In this document: positions 21,197 to 32,571 of the stretch, piece by piece
How positions within the stretch are numbered: position 1 is the first letter of the stretch
Layout: every line of letters begins with the position of its first letter
From: Zopfochytrium polystomum
Lineage: Eukaryota; Chytridiomycota; Chytridiomycetes; Chytridiales; Chytridiaceae
Length of the DNA: 64,000 bases
NCBI GenBank assembly: GCA_025765615.1
Contig: JAIVFJ010000103.1
Coordinates: forward strand, 1 to 64,000
Reading direction: 5' to 3'
Made by a program: the position numbers and the translations under genes
Notes under the pieces: generated by a model
Databases searched by the model: none
The model's input: the letters and a program-made list of their open reading frames with translations, nothing else
What the model was told of the DNA's origin: nothing

Positions 21197-22407
21197 GTGG
21201 TTTTGGGGTGGAGAGGTTGTGTTCTTCTGCTTATAGATTGGCGGAGTTCCGAAGATGTCTATGATGTGCGTGCTGAGAGCAGTCGTTCGCGTGTGGTGTG
21301 TGTGTCTCAGTCTACTTCACACTGGCACTTTGCTTTTCCCCTTGAACATGTAGTCTCGATCTATCCTTGCACCTTATTTTCATTCGCTTTTTTTCCCGTC
21401 CACCGCTGCCTTGCCTCGTTCCGAGAAATGCGCTGGCAGCATTTTGGATAACTACTTGTCGTGTCTCGCGTTAGTTTGATTTTTCTTCTTTCCCTTTTTT
21501 TTTTGTTTGTGGTTCCCGGCTACCTCGCATTCAGTACTCTACTTTGACACCCGGCCATCGGTTCTATCTTCTTTCTTCCTTCCTTTTTTTTTTTGTTCTC
21601 CCCATTTTCTTGTCGTCCTTTGCCTTTTTTTGCCTTGTGTCGCTTGAGGCCGTGCGCGCATCCAGCTTTTCCTTTTTTTCCTTTTGCTGCGTGCGTTGGC
21701 GGGAGTCATCGGGCCGGATGTAGAACAATGAAACGGAATGGAATCGGGGACGATTGTGCGATCCCTAGGTCTTCCATATTCCACCGCTAATAAGCGCAAC
21801 AACGATGAGTCCAGAAAAGAAAGCTCGAGAAACAATAGGAAAAGACCCCCATCAGCTCCCGCAAGGCAGAAAAGGTAGGAGGAGCAGAGAACGATTCCTT
21901 TAGCCTTTTCCAGGTTACCGTTAACTTCCAGATTGCAGAAACGAGAATCTAAATCCAGGAATGAGGATTCTCGAGCCTGAAAGGGTCCAGATTTATTGTT
22001 GACAGGGAAAAAAGTGCCATCAACGGTGACTCACAACTGACTGTGTCAAGGTTATGAGATTCTCCAGTGTATCACTTAAGGTGTTGGCCATCGTTTAGTT
22101 TCTCCACGATTCTTTTTTCAGTTGGAGACAACTCACCATTATTGAAGCAACTATGTTTCAGTATCAAATCCCCAGTTTTGCAACCTATAAATGAGCTGAC
22201 TGTGAAAATCAAACACGCTTAGTTCTACTCCCCTTCTCCCCCTTTTGGGAAATCTACTGCTTTCTCTTTGTGACGTGATGTATTAAAAAAAGAGCAAGAG
22301 TTTAAGGAGACACACTTATTTTGCCGCCTCCGCCAGCTTTTTTTTTTTAGTGATCTGCTTGGTAACCCTGCAGCCCTAATGACATTTTGAATATTTGACT
22401 GCAAGAC
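21197..22407. other. Intergenic DNA between gene 1 and a doubtful ORF
   Basis: Starts with the T-rich 3' region of gene 1 (to about 21,800). The rest is AT-rich and carries a 56-base dispersed repeat (22050-22105) and a TATA-like CTATAAATG near 22,190. No gene seen. Confidence 0.5.
22050..22105 (-). repeat. Dispersed repeat shared with 59844-59897
   Basis: The reverse complement matches 59844-59897 at roughly 80 percent (shared GATGGCCAACACCT-type core). Possibly the end of a DNA transposon or MITE, as the second copy lies beside a Tc1-like relic. Confidence 0.5.
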
Positions 22408-23505
22408 TCAATTTGACTGCACAGCTAGATGAAATAGCACGCCCACGGGGAGCTGCGCAGGGTTGAGGCAATTGGTTTGATGATTGGGCCAAAGTGGTCG
22501 CTGGGATGAGGATCGAAGTCGTGGATGAACTGACAGCCTCCTGCAAGCTGTTCTCTCCGCTGAGTGAACCAGCTTCCTACCCGTCCCACCTAAATTCTCA
22601 GTGGGACTGCTTGTTTCAAGGTTGCTCCCAACCGAGGTGTCTTGTAATGCGCTGCAGTCTAGAAGAACGGCTTGCTGAAGCAGTGCGGCAAGCTTTCTTG
22701 CTGTATCAGGGTCAACGTTTTGTGGTTCTCTTGCAATCTCTTTGTCAATGGAAAGTAGTTGCTTACATTGCATTTTTGGATATGGTCATTAACAGAAAAT
22801 AATATAAGCATATACTGAGCAACTTGTGTCAAGTTGTGCACCCCAGCTTCAACCGTCTCCCACCACCTTAGTAGTCAACCTCTGCAGCAACCCAAAGCTC
22901 CTATTTTCTTCATGTGGTGCCTTCCTTGTGTTGTTTTGAGGATGCTTGATGTGGCCAAAGTGATGTTGGAGAGACTAGTGACCACCAAGACTGGCAGTCA
23001 TGGCCTCGAAGAGCTTGTTGGTCGAGGACGGTGCAGAAACCCATGCTGTACGTGAAGGAGGTACAGCCTCTTCTGCCGAGTGTGCGACCTCTGGTGTAAA
23101 AGCTGACAAAACGGCATCCGTGGTGGCTGCTGATGGTGTACTGAATGAAGGTAAAGCTGTGGCTGGTAGACCTGCAGGCTGGCCAACGGCAGTCGTGGAG
23201 AGGGTGTCGTCCGGAAATTCGTAGTCATCATCTTCGCCTTCAAGCTCGAAATCCTCACCAAGTTCATCGTCTGAGTATCCTCCAGCAAGTGCGCTTCCGC
23301 CCGCGCCAGTCGTAGAACGCTTGTGATTTGCTGTTGTTGCAGCAGTAACGACTGACGCAGCGGGGACTTCGGAGGTTCGGGCGACGATTGTTACGGTGGC
23401 GTTCGTCGGAGCGGGAGGGGCTCTGATGGTGGTCGAGGCGCTTTTCAATGCGGTGGCAGTAATGGACTCTGTTGTGAGTCGCTCCAGCGTCATCGGCAGT
23501 CGCAT
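22408..23505 (-). CDS. Doubtful hypothetical protein(s)
   Basis: Two neighbouring minus-strand frames. 23505-22975 gives 176 residues rich in Thr, Ala and Val with a strongly acidic patch (DDELGEDFELEGEDDD). 22773-22408 gives 121 residues with a plausible helical start (IDKEIAREP, TARKLAALLQQ). No intron joining them is obvious and no family is recognised. They may be exons of one minor gene, a relic, or chance frames. They lie just downstream of the SH3 membrane protein gene on the same strand. Confidence 0.25.
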
Positions 23506-23746
23506 TTGCAGCGGACCTTTTGGCGTACGGAATCATTCTCAGAGCATCGGTTAGGAAGGTCCATGTCAATTTTTTTTTTTTTTTTCTTTTTTTTTCCAAC
23601 CTGTTTGGGTCTTTTCGAGTTTGTGGTGGTGCAGGTTGCGGGAGAAAACGAAACGGTCGCAGAGAAACTGACACTATGTTCGACAAAAAAAGGAAACACG
23701 CTCCCCCCCCCCCTAAAAGCACTCTGAATACACATTAGCAATAAGT

Positions 23747-25453
23747 TCAGGGCGCACCTACAAAGCACTGCATTGGGAATACCCCCGTCTTGCCCGTATT
23801 CAGGTTCCGACCCCGCCCCCACCCGTCGTCATACGTAGCAAACATCTCCACAACCTCCCCATGCTTCAAGTCTATCTCGTCGGGAAGATTCGCCGTGTAG
23901 TCATGAACAACGCGATACTTCGTCTCCGGTCTGCCCGACGCAGCCGTCGCCGGTATCGGGCTGGGGCCGAACGGTGCAAACCCTCCGTCCGTTCCGCTGC
24001 CGAGGCCCAAAGGTTGCTTGAGAGGCGCCTTCACAATGTCGGTGGTGCCGCGTTTGCGTCGATCTTTGGGGCCGACGGCAGAGTTTCTGGAGCGATAACG
24101 GAAGTAGACCAGGATGAGGGCCATGAACGCAATCACAAAAAGTATGCCCAACACGATGCCGACAACAACCACGACAGTCGGATTGGGAGATTTCCCGGAT
24201 GTATCTGGTGTTGGCGTTGCTGCGACGTTCGATGTTGTTGACAGCTTTCCATTGAGCTGAGCTGGTGCGCCTGCGAGTCCTTTTGGTTGCTTTCCAGGGG
24301 GTGGCGGCGGGCTTGGTGAAGGTTTCACAGCCGCCTGGCGCTTTCCCCCCTTTTTGGTGCTTTCTTCGTCGTCGTCATCGTCAGTTTTTTTCCGCCTTTT
24401 CTCGCTGCTTGGACCATCGTCGTCATCGTCCTTGCTCTTGCGAGGTCTGTCCTCGTCGTCCTCGTCGCGCTGCTTGCGAGGTTTCTCCTGATCGTCCTTC
24501 TCATCGTCGTCCTCGCTGAATCGGCTGGGAAAACCAGCAGCTAGAACTTCGTCTGACTGGAAGGTGCCGACATCCAGTGCACCAATCAGGGCTGCCTTTC
24601 CCGCAGAATCGCTGTCACCTGATGATGACATGGAGGTGGTGGAACCAGCGACCGTTGAGGACGATGCGGCAAGTCGTCCGCAGCAAGTCGGTTTGCCGCC
24701 GCGGTCAGCGCAAAATGCCTTCGCAGCTGTAAGGTCCCCAGCGAATCCGCAAGAAGTCAAGTCTGCACCAAGACCGTCCTGGCACTGAGAAGTTTTTTGA
24801 CTGCTGCTGCTCGTGTGTCTCTTGGTCATCAGCTTGTTTGCAATGGTCGTACACACTCTAGCGCCTTTCCAAAGCTTCGACCGCCGCTTCGCAACTGTTT
24901 TTTTCGAAGGTCCAACTGCTCCATATTTAGGATCCCACAGCTCCACGCATCTGTTGTTCTCGTGGAGAAGACTCTTGACAGCCTTGCCGTAAGCATCACA
25001 CGAGGCGGCGCAGACTCCCGGTGGAAGGTTAGCGGTTGTGGCCGACGTTGAATTGGAGGAGGCGGTGTTGCAGCCGGCAGAGAAGTGATATATATTCGTG
25101 AGGCATATGTACGTTTGAAAGTACTGGATGGGTGATCCGTTGTACTTATCGCAGCGAAGGAAGCCCCTTATGACCGCCTTGAGCAGATCGCCCTGGGTGG
25201 ACGCTCGCAGCAATGCTTCCCAGTCCCCGACCGAAGCAATTGACTGAGGGAGGGCGGCCAGGCGAGCCGAGTCGATGCCGGTGGATCGAGCGTGATCGAA
25301 CCAGGATCGGTATACGGAGCTGAGGGCGGTTTGATTGATGTACAGACCTGCTGTCGACCCGCACACGGACGACTGTGGCAGGGCCAGGCATTCTGGGCGA
25401 GCAACATTGGCCGTCGAGGCAGCGGCGGGGGCGCCAGCGGGCTGAGCATTCAT
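23747..25453 (-). CDS. Cys-rich membrane protein 2 with cytoplasmic SH3 domain
   Basis: 568 residues in one open frame from the ATG at 25453. The ectodomain (residues 1 to about 280) has spaced Cys like those of gene 1 (ECLALPQSSVC, GVCAASCDAYG, PTCCGRL). A long charged stretch (about 305-385, Asp and Lys/Arg runs) and a proline-rich spacer follow. One transmembrane helix (TVVVVVGIVLGILFVIAF, about 430-455) precedes a YFRYRSR stop-transfer. The C-terminal SH3 domain (about 505-565) shows VVHDYTA, EIDLKHGEVVEM, DDGWGRGRN and GVFPMQCF. This is the layout of fungal surface sensors that bind proline-rich partners inside the cell (compare Sho1 and Fus1), but no orthology is claimed. No signal peptide lies at this start, so an upstream exon is likely. 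Confidence 0.8.
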   Translation of the reverse strand: MNAQPAGAPAAASTANVARPECLALPQSSVCGSTAGLYINQTALSSVYRSWFDHARSTGIDSARLAALPQSIASVGDWEALLRASTQGDLLKAVIRGFLRCDKYNGSPIQYFQTYICLTNIYHFSAGCNTASSNSTSATTANLPPGVCAASCDAYGKAVKSLLHENNRCVELWDPKYGAVGPSKKTVAKRRSKLWKGARVCTTIANKLMTKRHTSSSSQKTSQCQDGLGADLTSCGFAGDLTAAKAFCADRGGKPTCCGRLAASSSTVAGSTTSMSSSGDSDSAGKAALIGALDVGTFQSDEVLAAGFPSRFSEDDDEKDDQEKPRKQRDEDDEDRPRKSKDDDDDGPSSEKRRKKTDDDDDEESTKKGGKRQAAVKPSPSPPPPPGKQPKGLAGAPAQLNGKLSTTSNVAATPTPDTSGKSPNPTVVVVVGIVLGILFVIAFMALILVYFRYRSRNSAVGPKDRRKRGTTDIVKAPLKQPLGLGSGTDGGFAPFGPSPIPATAASGRPETKYRVVHDYTANLPDEIDLKHGEVVEMFATYDDGWGRGRNLNTGKTGVFPMQCFVGAP

Positions 25454-25639
25454 GCGATGACGGGAGCGTTCGCAACAACGGCAGCAAGCAAGCAGCGGTA
25501 GATTGATTGATAATGGTTTTGAGGGGAGAGTTTGCGGTCAGAAGGGAAACAGACAGAGGGCGAAGGACAGGGAAAGGACGGGGCGGGGGGGTAATGGGAG
25601 GGAGAGAGAGCCGCCAGTGTGTCTGAGTGGCATGCAATT

Positions 25640-26071
25640 CACAAACAGGCGGCTGGGCGTCTGGCGAAGCAGCGGTGGCGGCAGACACTTGCTCAAACAA
25701 CCGCACCCCACAACACAAACAACAAAACAGAACAACAGGAAGGCAAGAGATGCTGCTAGCCTTCTCACCGGTAGCGATTCTGAGGTGGGTGAGGCTGGAG
25801 ATGGGGGGGCTCCGGTGTCATCGTCGGCGGACCGGCGGTCAATGTGAATGCGGCTTTCACCAACGAGGGTGGGGGGAGATCTGTCATGAAACTGGCCATC
25901 GGGAGGAGGCGGAGGAGGCGGAGGGGGAAGGAGTGGGGACTGCTGCTGCTCCTGCTGCTGCTGCTGCTGTTGCTGCTGCTGTTGCTGCTTCCGATGATGC
26001 TGATGCTGAGGGTAAGAAGTGATGGAGGTGGTCGATGGGTCGTCCGACAGCATCCTCAAATCCTCCGTCAT
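25640..26071 (-). CDS. Possible upstream exon of the SH3 membrane protein
   Basis: On the minus strand the ATG at 26071 opens a frame with a polyQ run (about residues 29-46), a polyproline run and then a strongly hydrophobic helix (LAASLAFLLFCFVVCVVG, about residues 108-126). The main frame at 25453 lacks any signal sequence, and gene 1 has the same order: low-complexity N-terminus, hydrophobic segment, Cys-rich ectodomain. A splice into 25,440-25,453 (a CTCAG acceptor lies there) would give gene 2 its signal anchor. I cannot fix the donor, so the 25640 boundary is approximate. Confidence 0.35.
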
Positions 26072-26613
26072 CGTGAGCTTTGGGGAGCGCCCCTATGCAG
26101 CCCTCCTCCCCACCCCCCCCGTCACTTCCCGTTTCCCACACGCACTGTGCTGTCACTCGATGTCGCGGAGGGCCTTCTTTGCTCTGGTGTCTGACGGACC
26201 GTTCGCTCAGCTAAGAAGAAGATAGAGGGGGTTGGGGAAGGAGCAAGGGGGGTTAGGGGGCGGATAGAGGGAGGTGGGGGAGGGTCGCGCGGGAGGCAGC
26301 TGGAGCTTCAGCGGCAGTGTTTTGTATCGATGGACGGAGGGGCAGTTCTGATTATTGCTTTTGGTTTTGATGATTTTTGAAGTTTGTTGTTGTTGTAATT
26401 GACAGAAACGGCTCTGTCTCTGCACCTGTCTCAGGCATGCCAACCAACACTCACTCAAACACACATACAAAGGCCGACAGACAGACAGTAAGACATTAAG
26501 AAGCAGAGGAAGACAGGCCGTCCACCAACCTGTCTGTCTCCCTTCGCAAAACGGGTCTTCCCTCTGTCTTCCACGCTATGTTTTTATTTTCGTCGTCTGT
26601 CTCACGCTCTCTC

Positions 26614-26673
<60 letters not shown>

Positions 26674-27497
26674 GCTCTCCCTCACTCTCCCTCCGCTCGC
26701 TCTCGCTCTTGCGCTTTTCTCCACCGGGAACCACAGATTCAGACACGCGTGCATGTCTCGAATGCCACCCCGTCGCTTGCTTGCTGTTTTCTTCATTCCA
26801 CCGCCACCGCACCACTCACCACACCGCTCACCACACCACCACCCTCGCAACCACCCGCCATCGCGCGAGCCGCTATCTCTTTGCATCATTTACTCTCCCG
26901 CCCCCCACCCCACCCATAAGTGTGTCTTCTTTGTACAGATTCTCTTTGCACCACTGCAAGTCTATTACTTTTGCATATTCATACTTCTTTTTTTTCCGCC
27001 CCAAGCTTCATCTTATTTCACCGCCTTTGCGAGGTTGCAACTTCCTTCATCCTGCCCACAGAGAAGCGAGGAGTAGTTGTATGCAATTTGTGCACTTAAT
27101 GTGTGCGGTGGTGTCTTGGCGGAACCAACTCACTGCAAAGTACAAAGGATCTGGGCTTCTTCTCTAACAATACTATCTCGTTGTGCTGTGGAGCTTTGTC
27201 CTTGGTGTTCTGTTTGCTGACCTCTTATTAGCCAGGAGTGTCCTTCAAGTACAATTGTCCTGACGTTTGGCCATTCAGAATGGATCATGGGTTGTGACTT
27301 GACCCTTCTCTGTGTGCCAATGATGTTAACAAACGGAGCGGTAAACTGCTTCATCAAAGTTTAATGAATACTTTCTGTGTATCCTTAAGCTTTGATTGCA
27401 GTGAATACTGGCAGGGTTTATTGCAATCAACGAAGTTTGCACTTCGAATCCTTACAACTGGGATGGTTTCTGCAAGCTGATTGGCGGGAAACTTGGT
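26072..27497. other. Gene-poor region with CT microsatellite
   Basis: GC-rich promoter-side sequence of the SH3 protein gene, then a (CT)n tract at 26,606-26,669, then unique AT-richer DNA. The frames present are short or low-complexity. I see no gene. Confidence 0.5.
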
Positions 27498-27570
27498 GTT
27501 AGGTGGAACTGACTGACTAGTACCAAGAGGCGCAAGGCATACCCAAGCCTGTTGTGACTGTCAGTTATAT
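27498..27570 (-). repeat. 75-bp repeat, diverged tandem copy
   Basis: First of two head-to-tail copies about 113 bases apart (second at 27611-27687). Shares ACTGACTG and the TGTGACTGTCAGTTAT core; also inverted at 18909-18985. Confidence 0.65.
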
Positions 27571-27610
27571 GATATTCATGGGCAGAGCGAGGGCCTGGTG
27601 CACTGGTTGT

Positions 27611-27687
27611 GTTAGGCGGAACTGACTGGTTAGCAGCAATCGGCACAAGACAGACCCAAACCTATTGTGACTGTCAGTTATCGTTCT
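27611..27687 (-). repeat. 75-bp repeat, second tandem copy
   Basis: Almost the exact reverse complement of 18909-18985. It lies about 100 bases before the copia LTR at 27788. Confidence 0.7.
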
Positions 27688-27787
27688 CATGATGCCCATG
27701 GGAGAGCGAACCACTGCCAATGCAGACCTGGACGCTGGCTTGCGCTGATGACAAATACTCTGAGTATTAAGTGGAACGGAAGCCTGG

Positions 27788-28023
27788 TGTCAACAGTTTT
27801 CCTCCTCCTCTGCTCAAGCAGATAATATAGGAGAGGTTTTTACCCTGTACCGGTCATGCTTGCCTAGCAACTATTACAGCATGTATATCATCATCATGTA
27901 TCAATAATTCTTAACAGACTTTTTTCTCCTTTCTCTCCAAGTTGGGGAGAAGGACCACCCACAAACACACATCTCCACTTCAGTCACTCCTTCCACTCAC
28001 TCACTCAGAGTAGACTGTTTACA
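27788..28023 (+). repeat. 5' LTR of copia element (236 bp)
   Basis: Begins TGTCAACAG and ends CTGTTTACA, an 8-of-9 terminal inverted repeat with the TG..CA signature. The last 221 bases match 18690-18908. It is followed by a Ty1/copia internal region in the same orientation, so it is taken as the 5' LTR. No 3' partner is present because the element is cut at about 31.85 kb. Confidence 0.75.
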
Positions 28024-31000
28024 CATCAGTGTGCCAGCTATCTGGCTGCATCAACCACAGATTCTAGCTCCGAAAAACACTCTCTACCACCTCCAACAAA
28101 CAGAATCAGCATAGCTCAACTTTAGAAACCATTTCGTTTGGGAGGCCCAAAATTTTCGACGCCCTCTCCCGGCCGACCCCGTCATTCAATCCAGACTTGC
28201 TATAGTGCATTCAAAAGCCCTGAATCTCCTCTTTCCAACGAGCTATCACAGAGCTCTCTACATTGTCTCTAGAAATTCGATCAATTGAAACCGAAGTCAA
28301 AAAACGCTTCCTCAACTTTGAGTGACATCGTCGCAACAGGAAGAAGCGATCGGAAGACGCCCTTGCATGCCCGTATTCTCCTGCTTCTGCTCTTTCCATT
28401 GATACCTAACGCGCCCCACTACAACGCCCACAGCAGGAGCTACAAGAGATTTTGATAAGGGGGTCCAAAAAGTCGAACTACCACTTCCTCCAACCACAAT
28501 TTTGTCCTTTCTTGTGTGACAAGTCACCCCTGCTGGACACCAAATTGCTCTAAGTTCTCTCTATTCCGCTCTCCTACACTCTCCGAAGGAAAACACCACC
28601 AAAACTTCGATCCTCAGCCTGAAATTCGGCGCACACTCACTATTCAACAGTGCCAACCTGCTATTCCGATTTCAGAATTTTTGGTCCATCAATCAGCTTG
28701 CAACAAGCATTGTGTGCAACACACATCTTCTACTCTGGACCATTTCTCCATCAAGTAGAGCATCAAACAACTCCTAGAGTCACTATTTGTCACTGCCAGA
28801 CTGTCGAGCAACTCCTCCAAATTTTTCCAGCAACTGGTTTTCTCCTGCAACAGAATCATCACTACACGCAACGCAATGTCATCCAACCTAAACTTGTTTG
28901 TTGGCATGTTCACTGGCAAGACGCTGACAGAATTCAATGACTTTATTAGCAACCTTCAGATCAAGGCAGCTTTGATGATCAGGCTTCCAGAGACCTCGCA
29001 CTTGTTTGAGCTCTGCCACAACATTCACCTCTATCGAGACTGTGTGGCTGCCATTTGCTGCACATTCAACAATGCCCGCCCATCCAGCTCGATTGATGAT
29101 TTTGAAAACGGATGGTCAGGGCTGCAGCTACGCACAGACACTCAAAGCCCCTTGCGTTACCAAGATCTGAATTCTTATGTGCGCAAGATTGAGCAACTTC
29201 AGCAACTATTCATCCAAGGTCATGGCCAGAACAGACTTGATGAGTTTGTACACAAACTGCAGAGCAAACTGCCACAGACCTCGCACGCGGCTCAGCTCAT
29301 TGTTGTTTTGGACCAATTGTGGCAGCACTTTGAAACAATGATGCCTGCTTCAATGATCTACAAAATATCATGGATGAGCTTACTGCTGTCTTGACTGCCC
29401 TCGAGGCAGATGAAGAGGAAGACTGCAGGAACCGCCGCAACAACCGCACTGGCGTCAAGTGGGCAACAACCACTGTGACAACCATGACAATTGCAAGGAT
29501 AGACGCCACCAAAGTGACCACATCCAAGGGGGCCGCAATGACCTTGAGCAAGCAGAACAAAACTATTGCCAAAGAAGCAACTACAGGAACGACGACAACA
29601 GGGGTCACAACATCCATGACAACTGCAACTGCTCTCGCTCCCCTCGTTGTGGGGATAGGCCACGCTACTGGTGTGGTTACCACATGGAAAGGGACTGTCG
29701 TGACCACCGCAAACCAGGAGCCACCCATAGGCTGGAGCCAAAGGCTACGTCTTGGAAGAGTTGAAGGCACTGGGTGCGAGTTCTGTGCAGAGATTCCAAA
29801 CTTGGCCACCACCAACGCACACATGCACAAATCTGAGCACTGCCTGCACATGCGCCGAGCCAATGCCATCTCAGCCAGGCTCCAAACGCAGCACTTCACA
29901 CCAGCTCAACCAAACCATGCTTCAGCCTCAGCAATTGTGGCTGTACCACAAGCAACCCTTGTTCCTTTCTCTGGATTTTACCGTCAACCTGCTACGGGAA
30001 GGCCCCATGCGAGATGGCAAAGATGCGCCAGCAACACCTCATGGCCAAACCTTGCTTTGATTTTGCCCCACCAAACTGGAAAGATCAGTACACGTTCTCT
30101 TGATGGTTCCAACTACTTTGAAGTTATCGTCAACTACGCCACAGGCTACACTTGGGTCAACACTGTCGCTCACACAGCAGGCGTCACTCAAAGGATAATT
30201 GATCGCATTGATTTTGAAGAGCAACTCTTCCTACTCGTCAAGCTCTATTTGTATGAGCAGACAACATCTGTCTTAACACTCAGCAATTTGAGGCCTACTG
30301 TATCAAACACCAACCTCCCATTGTCTTTCAGCCTTCTGTCCCTTACGTCAAGGAGGGTGATGGTGTTGCAGAAAATACCATCAAGGTCATCACCCACATT
30401 GCTTCCTGTCTCCTGATCGAAGCCCAGCTTCTGCAGTTCTTCTGGTCCAACGCGATACATCATGCTTCATTCCTGCACAATCGTGTACAACATACTCGCA
30501 CTGGTCGAATTCCATTTGAATATTACCAAGGCCGAAAACCCAACCTTCGCCACCTTGGAATTTTTGGCTGCCTTATTGTCACACTCAACAATGAGTATAC
30601 AGAACCTGCAAACTCACACAAGACCAAGTTCTCTCCTCGGGCCTCACTTGGACTCTTCTTCGGCTTCGACACAGACAGCGAGTCTATTGCCCTCAGCTAC
30701 AACTTTACTGCACAGACCATTCTTCAGACACGCCACTATAACTTGCATGAGCATGTCTTTCCTGGCCTTGTCTGCAGTGACGCTAAGTTTCAATCTCTTA
30801 ATTCTGATTTCTTAACTTCTCTCTCTGATGATTTTACAGAAATTGACAACTCTCCTTCTTTCAAGCCTGTCGAGCCACCACTTGACTCTTACCGTCGATT
30901 ACCCAACTCTCCTCCTGACGGTGCTCCCTCCACTTGTACTTGCCAGCAACTGCTCCAGGCTTCCAGGGGGGACAGCCGCCATCATCATCAACAAACACCT

Positions 31001-31858
31001 CAGATCAACCTCCAACTCTTCCCAAGATATGGAAAACAATAATGACAGTGACGACTATGGTTGGAACCCTGACACATTTGCTGTTGTCCTGGGTGAAGAT
31101 TAAGACAAACCTGAAGAGAGCCTAGCTCCAACAGCAGACCGCGTAGCAGCATCCATCAACACTGAACCAGAACCTGTCATTGAATCACCACTTCCACCAT
31201 CTGTCATTGTCAACATCAAAGATGCACCAACTGGACTTCGCAAGCTACTTGCAAATTGAACAATCACTCGCCATCTCTTGCAACTCTACCTTGCATCAGC
31301 TAAACCAGAACCACACTTCCCTACAGAACCAATCCACCAATCACAACTCCCACCAGTGTCATGTTCCCACAAGGAAGCCCACGCATCAGACTACCATGAA
31401 GAATGGACTGCATCTGAGCTTGAGGAGCTTCACTCTCTCATGGACAAGCACAAGGTCTGAGAATGGGCAGTTCTTCCTCCTGGTGAACGTGCAATGTTCT
31501 GCAAATGGGTTTATGCCTACAAGCTCGACCATTTTGGCTGGCTGAAGTGATGGAAAGCTCGTCTTGTCGCATGTGGAAACACCCAACGCGAAGGCATTGA
31601 CTACACAGACACGTCTGGATCCAGGCCATCTGACTGCTCATTGCAATCATCCTTTCTTTTGACCTCGAGTACCAAAGCATGGATGTCAACACAGCCTACC
31701 TGAACGCTTTCCTCAAAGAAGTCATCTACATACATCCACCAAAAGGGCATGAGCGATTCACTCCAGATGGAAAGAAACTATTCTGCAAACTCCTCAAGAG
31801 CCTCTATACTCCATCAATCTGGACAAAACTGGTTCCTGACCCTTCGCAAGTTCATTGT
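28024..31858 (+). pseudogene. Ty1/copia gag-pol, truncated and frameshifted
   Basis: The leader (28024-28875) has no clear gene. Gag is open from 28876 to 29394 (172 residues) and shifts into 29370-30416. A WCGYHMERDC finger remnant lies near 29,670. The integrase C-terminal part reads in broken frames at about 30,290-30,720 (EGDGVAEN, FFWSNAIHHASFLHNR, FGCLIVTL, SLGLFFGF). Reverse transcriptase begins near 31,455 with LPPGERAMFCKWVYAYK, KARLVACGN and MDVNTAYLNAFLKE (31,679-31,715), and stops after LLKSLY near 31,810 without reaching YVDD. In-frame TGA codons occur at 31,458 and about 31,548. The order integrase before reverse transcriptase marks it as copia. Confidence 0.8.
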
Positions 31859-32571
31859 CGAGAAACTTGTGAGATTAGATCTCACAAGTTTCTCACAACT
31901 GAAGTGACGAAGCAATGAAAGGGAGATTCGGTGGTAGCAAAATTGCTGCAGGCAATCAAAATCATCCTCATTGCTTATAATCTCTGCAAGGACTTCTTGA
32001 ATTGAATTGAAGGTACTGTGGAGTGCAGCTGATGGAACTGAAGCCAATGAACCCCACATCTTTTGAATGATACAAATCGTCTCCTTGAGCTGGACGCTGT
32101 TGGCGTTCTCCACAATATTTTTCTCTGATGGATTGGCATTCTCCTTGTCGCGAGCAGTGTTATCATTGCTCTCGGATACTTGTTTGCCTTTGGCAGCAGC
32201 GCCAGTTGAACTGCAGTGCAAATCTGCTTGGTTGGGGTGGAAGAGGCAAGAGAACGACGTGATTGCACAGTTTTGAATCAAAGAAGCCACAGACAGGCTG
32301 CTCTGCAGTTCCAGCATCTCCTGTAGAAAGCTCAAAACTGCAAGGAGTCACTTGGCTTCCGATATGTCAGCTCTCTAACCGTCTCAGCTGTCACTTCTTC
32401 ATTGTCGAAGAATGCTGCAATCTCCTGCTTCAAATCCTCAAGAGTGGCAGTCCTCATGTCTGCAGTGAGAACCTCATGAGTTTCCGTCTCTCCAAACAAT
32501 GCCACGTAGGTGGCAGAAAAAGTGGCAGGAATGATTGTGGGCGCATTCTTGCAGGCGCTCATGTTGGACAA
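31814..32571 (-). CDS. Doubtful hypothetical gene
   Basis: On the minus strand, ATG at 32571 opens 79 residues (acidic, with ATFSATYVALFG and LTADMRTATLEDLKQEIAAFF) ending at 32332. A second frame continues from there (about 32335-31910) with SLSVASLIQN, SLASVPSAALHSTFNS and EVLAEIISNEDD. The two join by one frameshift or by an undetected short intron. The protein has normal helical character but I recognise no family. It abuts the truncated copia element, so it may itself be part of a mobile element or a host gene disrupted by it. Confidence 0.35.
31860..31894. repeat. Perfect palindrome at copia truncation point
   Basis: A 16-base stem (31860-31875 pairs exactly with 31879-31894) with a 3-base TAG loop. 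The copia reverse transcriptase loses homology about 40-50 bases before it. Confidence 0.85.

Noticed and set aside
25844..26194. Poly-leucine plus-strand frame that looks like a membrane helix
   Set aside because: It is the antisense reading of a CAG-type polyQ tract; the minus-strand reading fits the receptor gene better.
31458..31460. TGA read as tryptophan (altered genetic code)
   Set aside because: Host genes such as clathrin and BCS1 use TGG for Trp and have no internal TGA, so nuclear reassignment is not supported.
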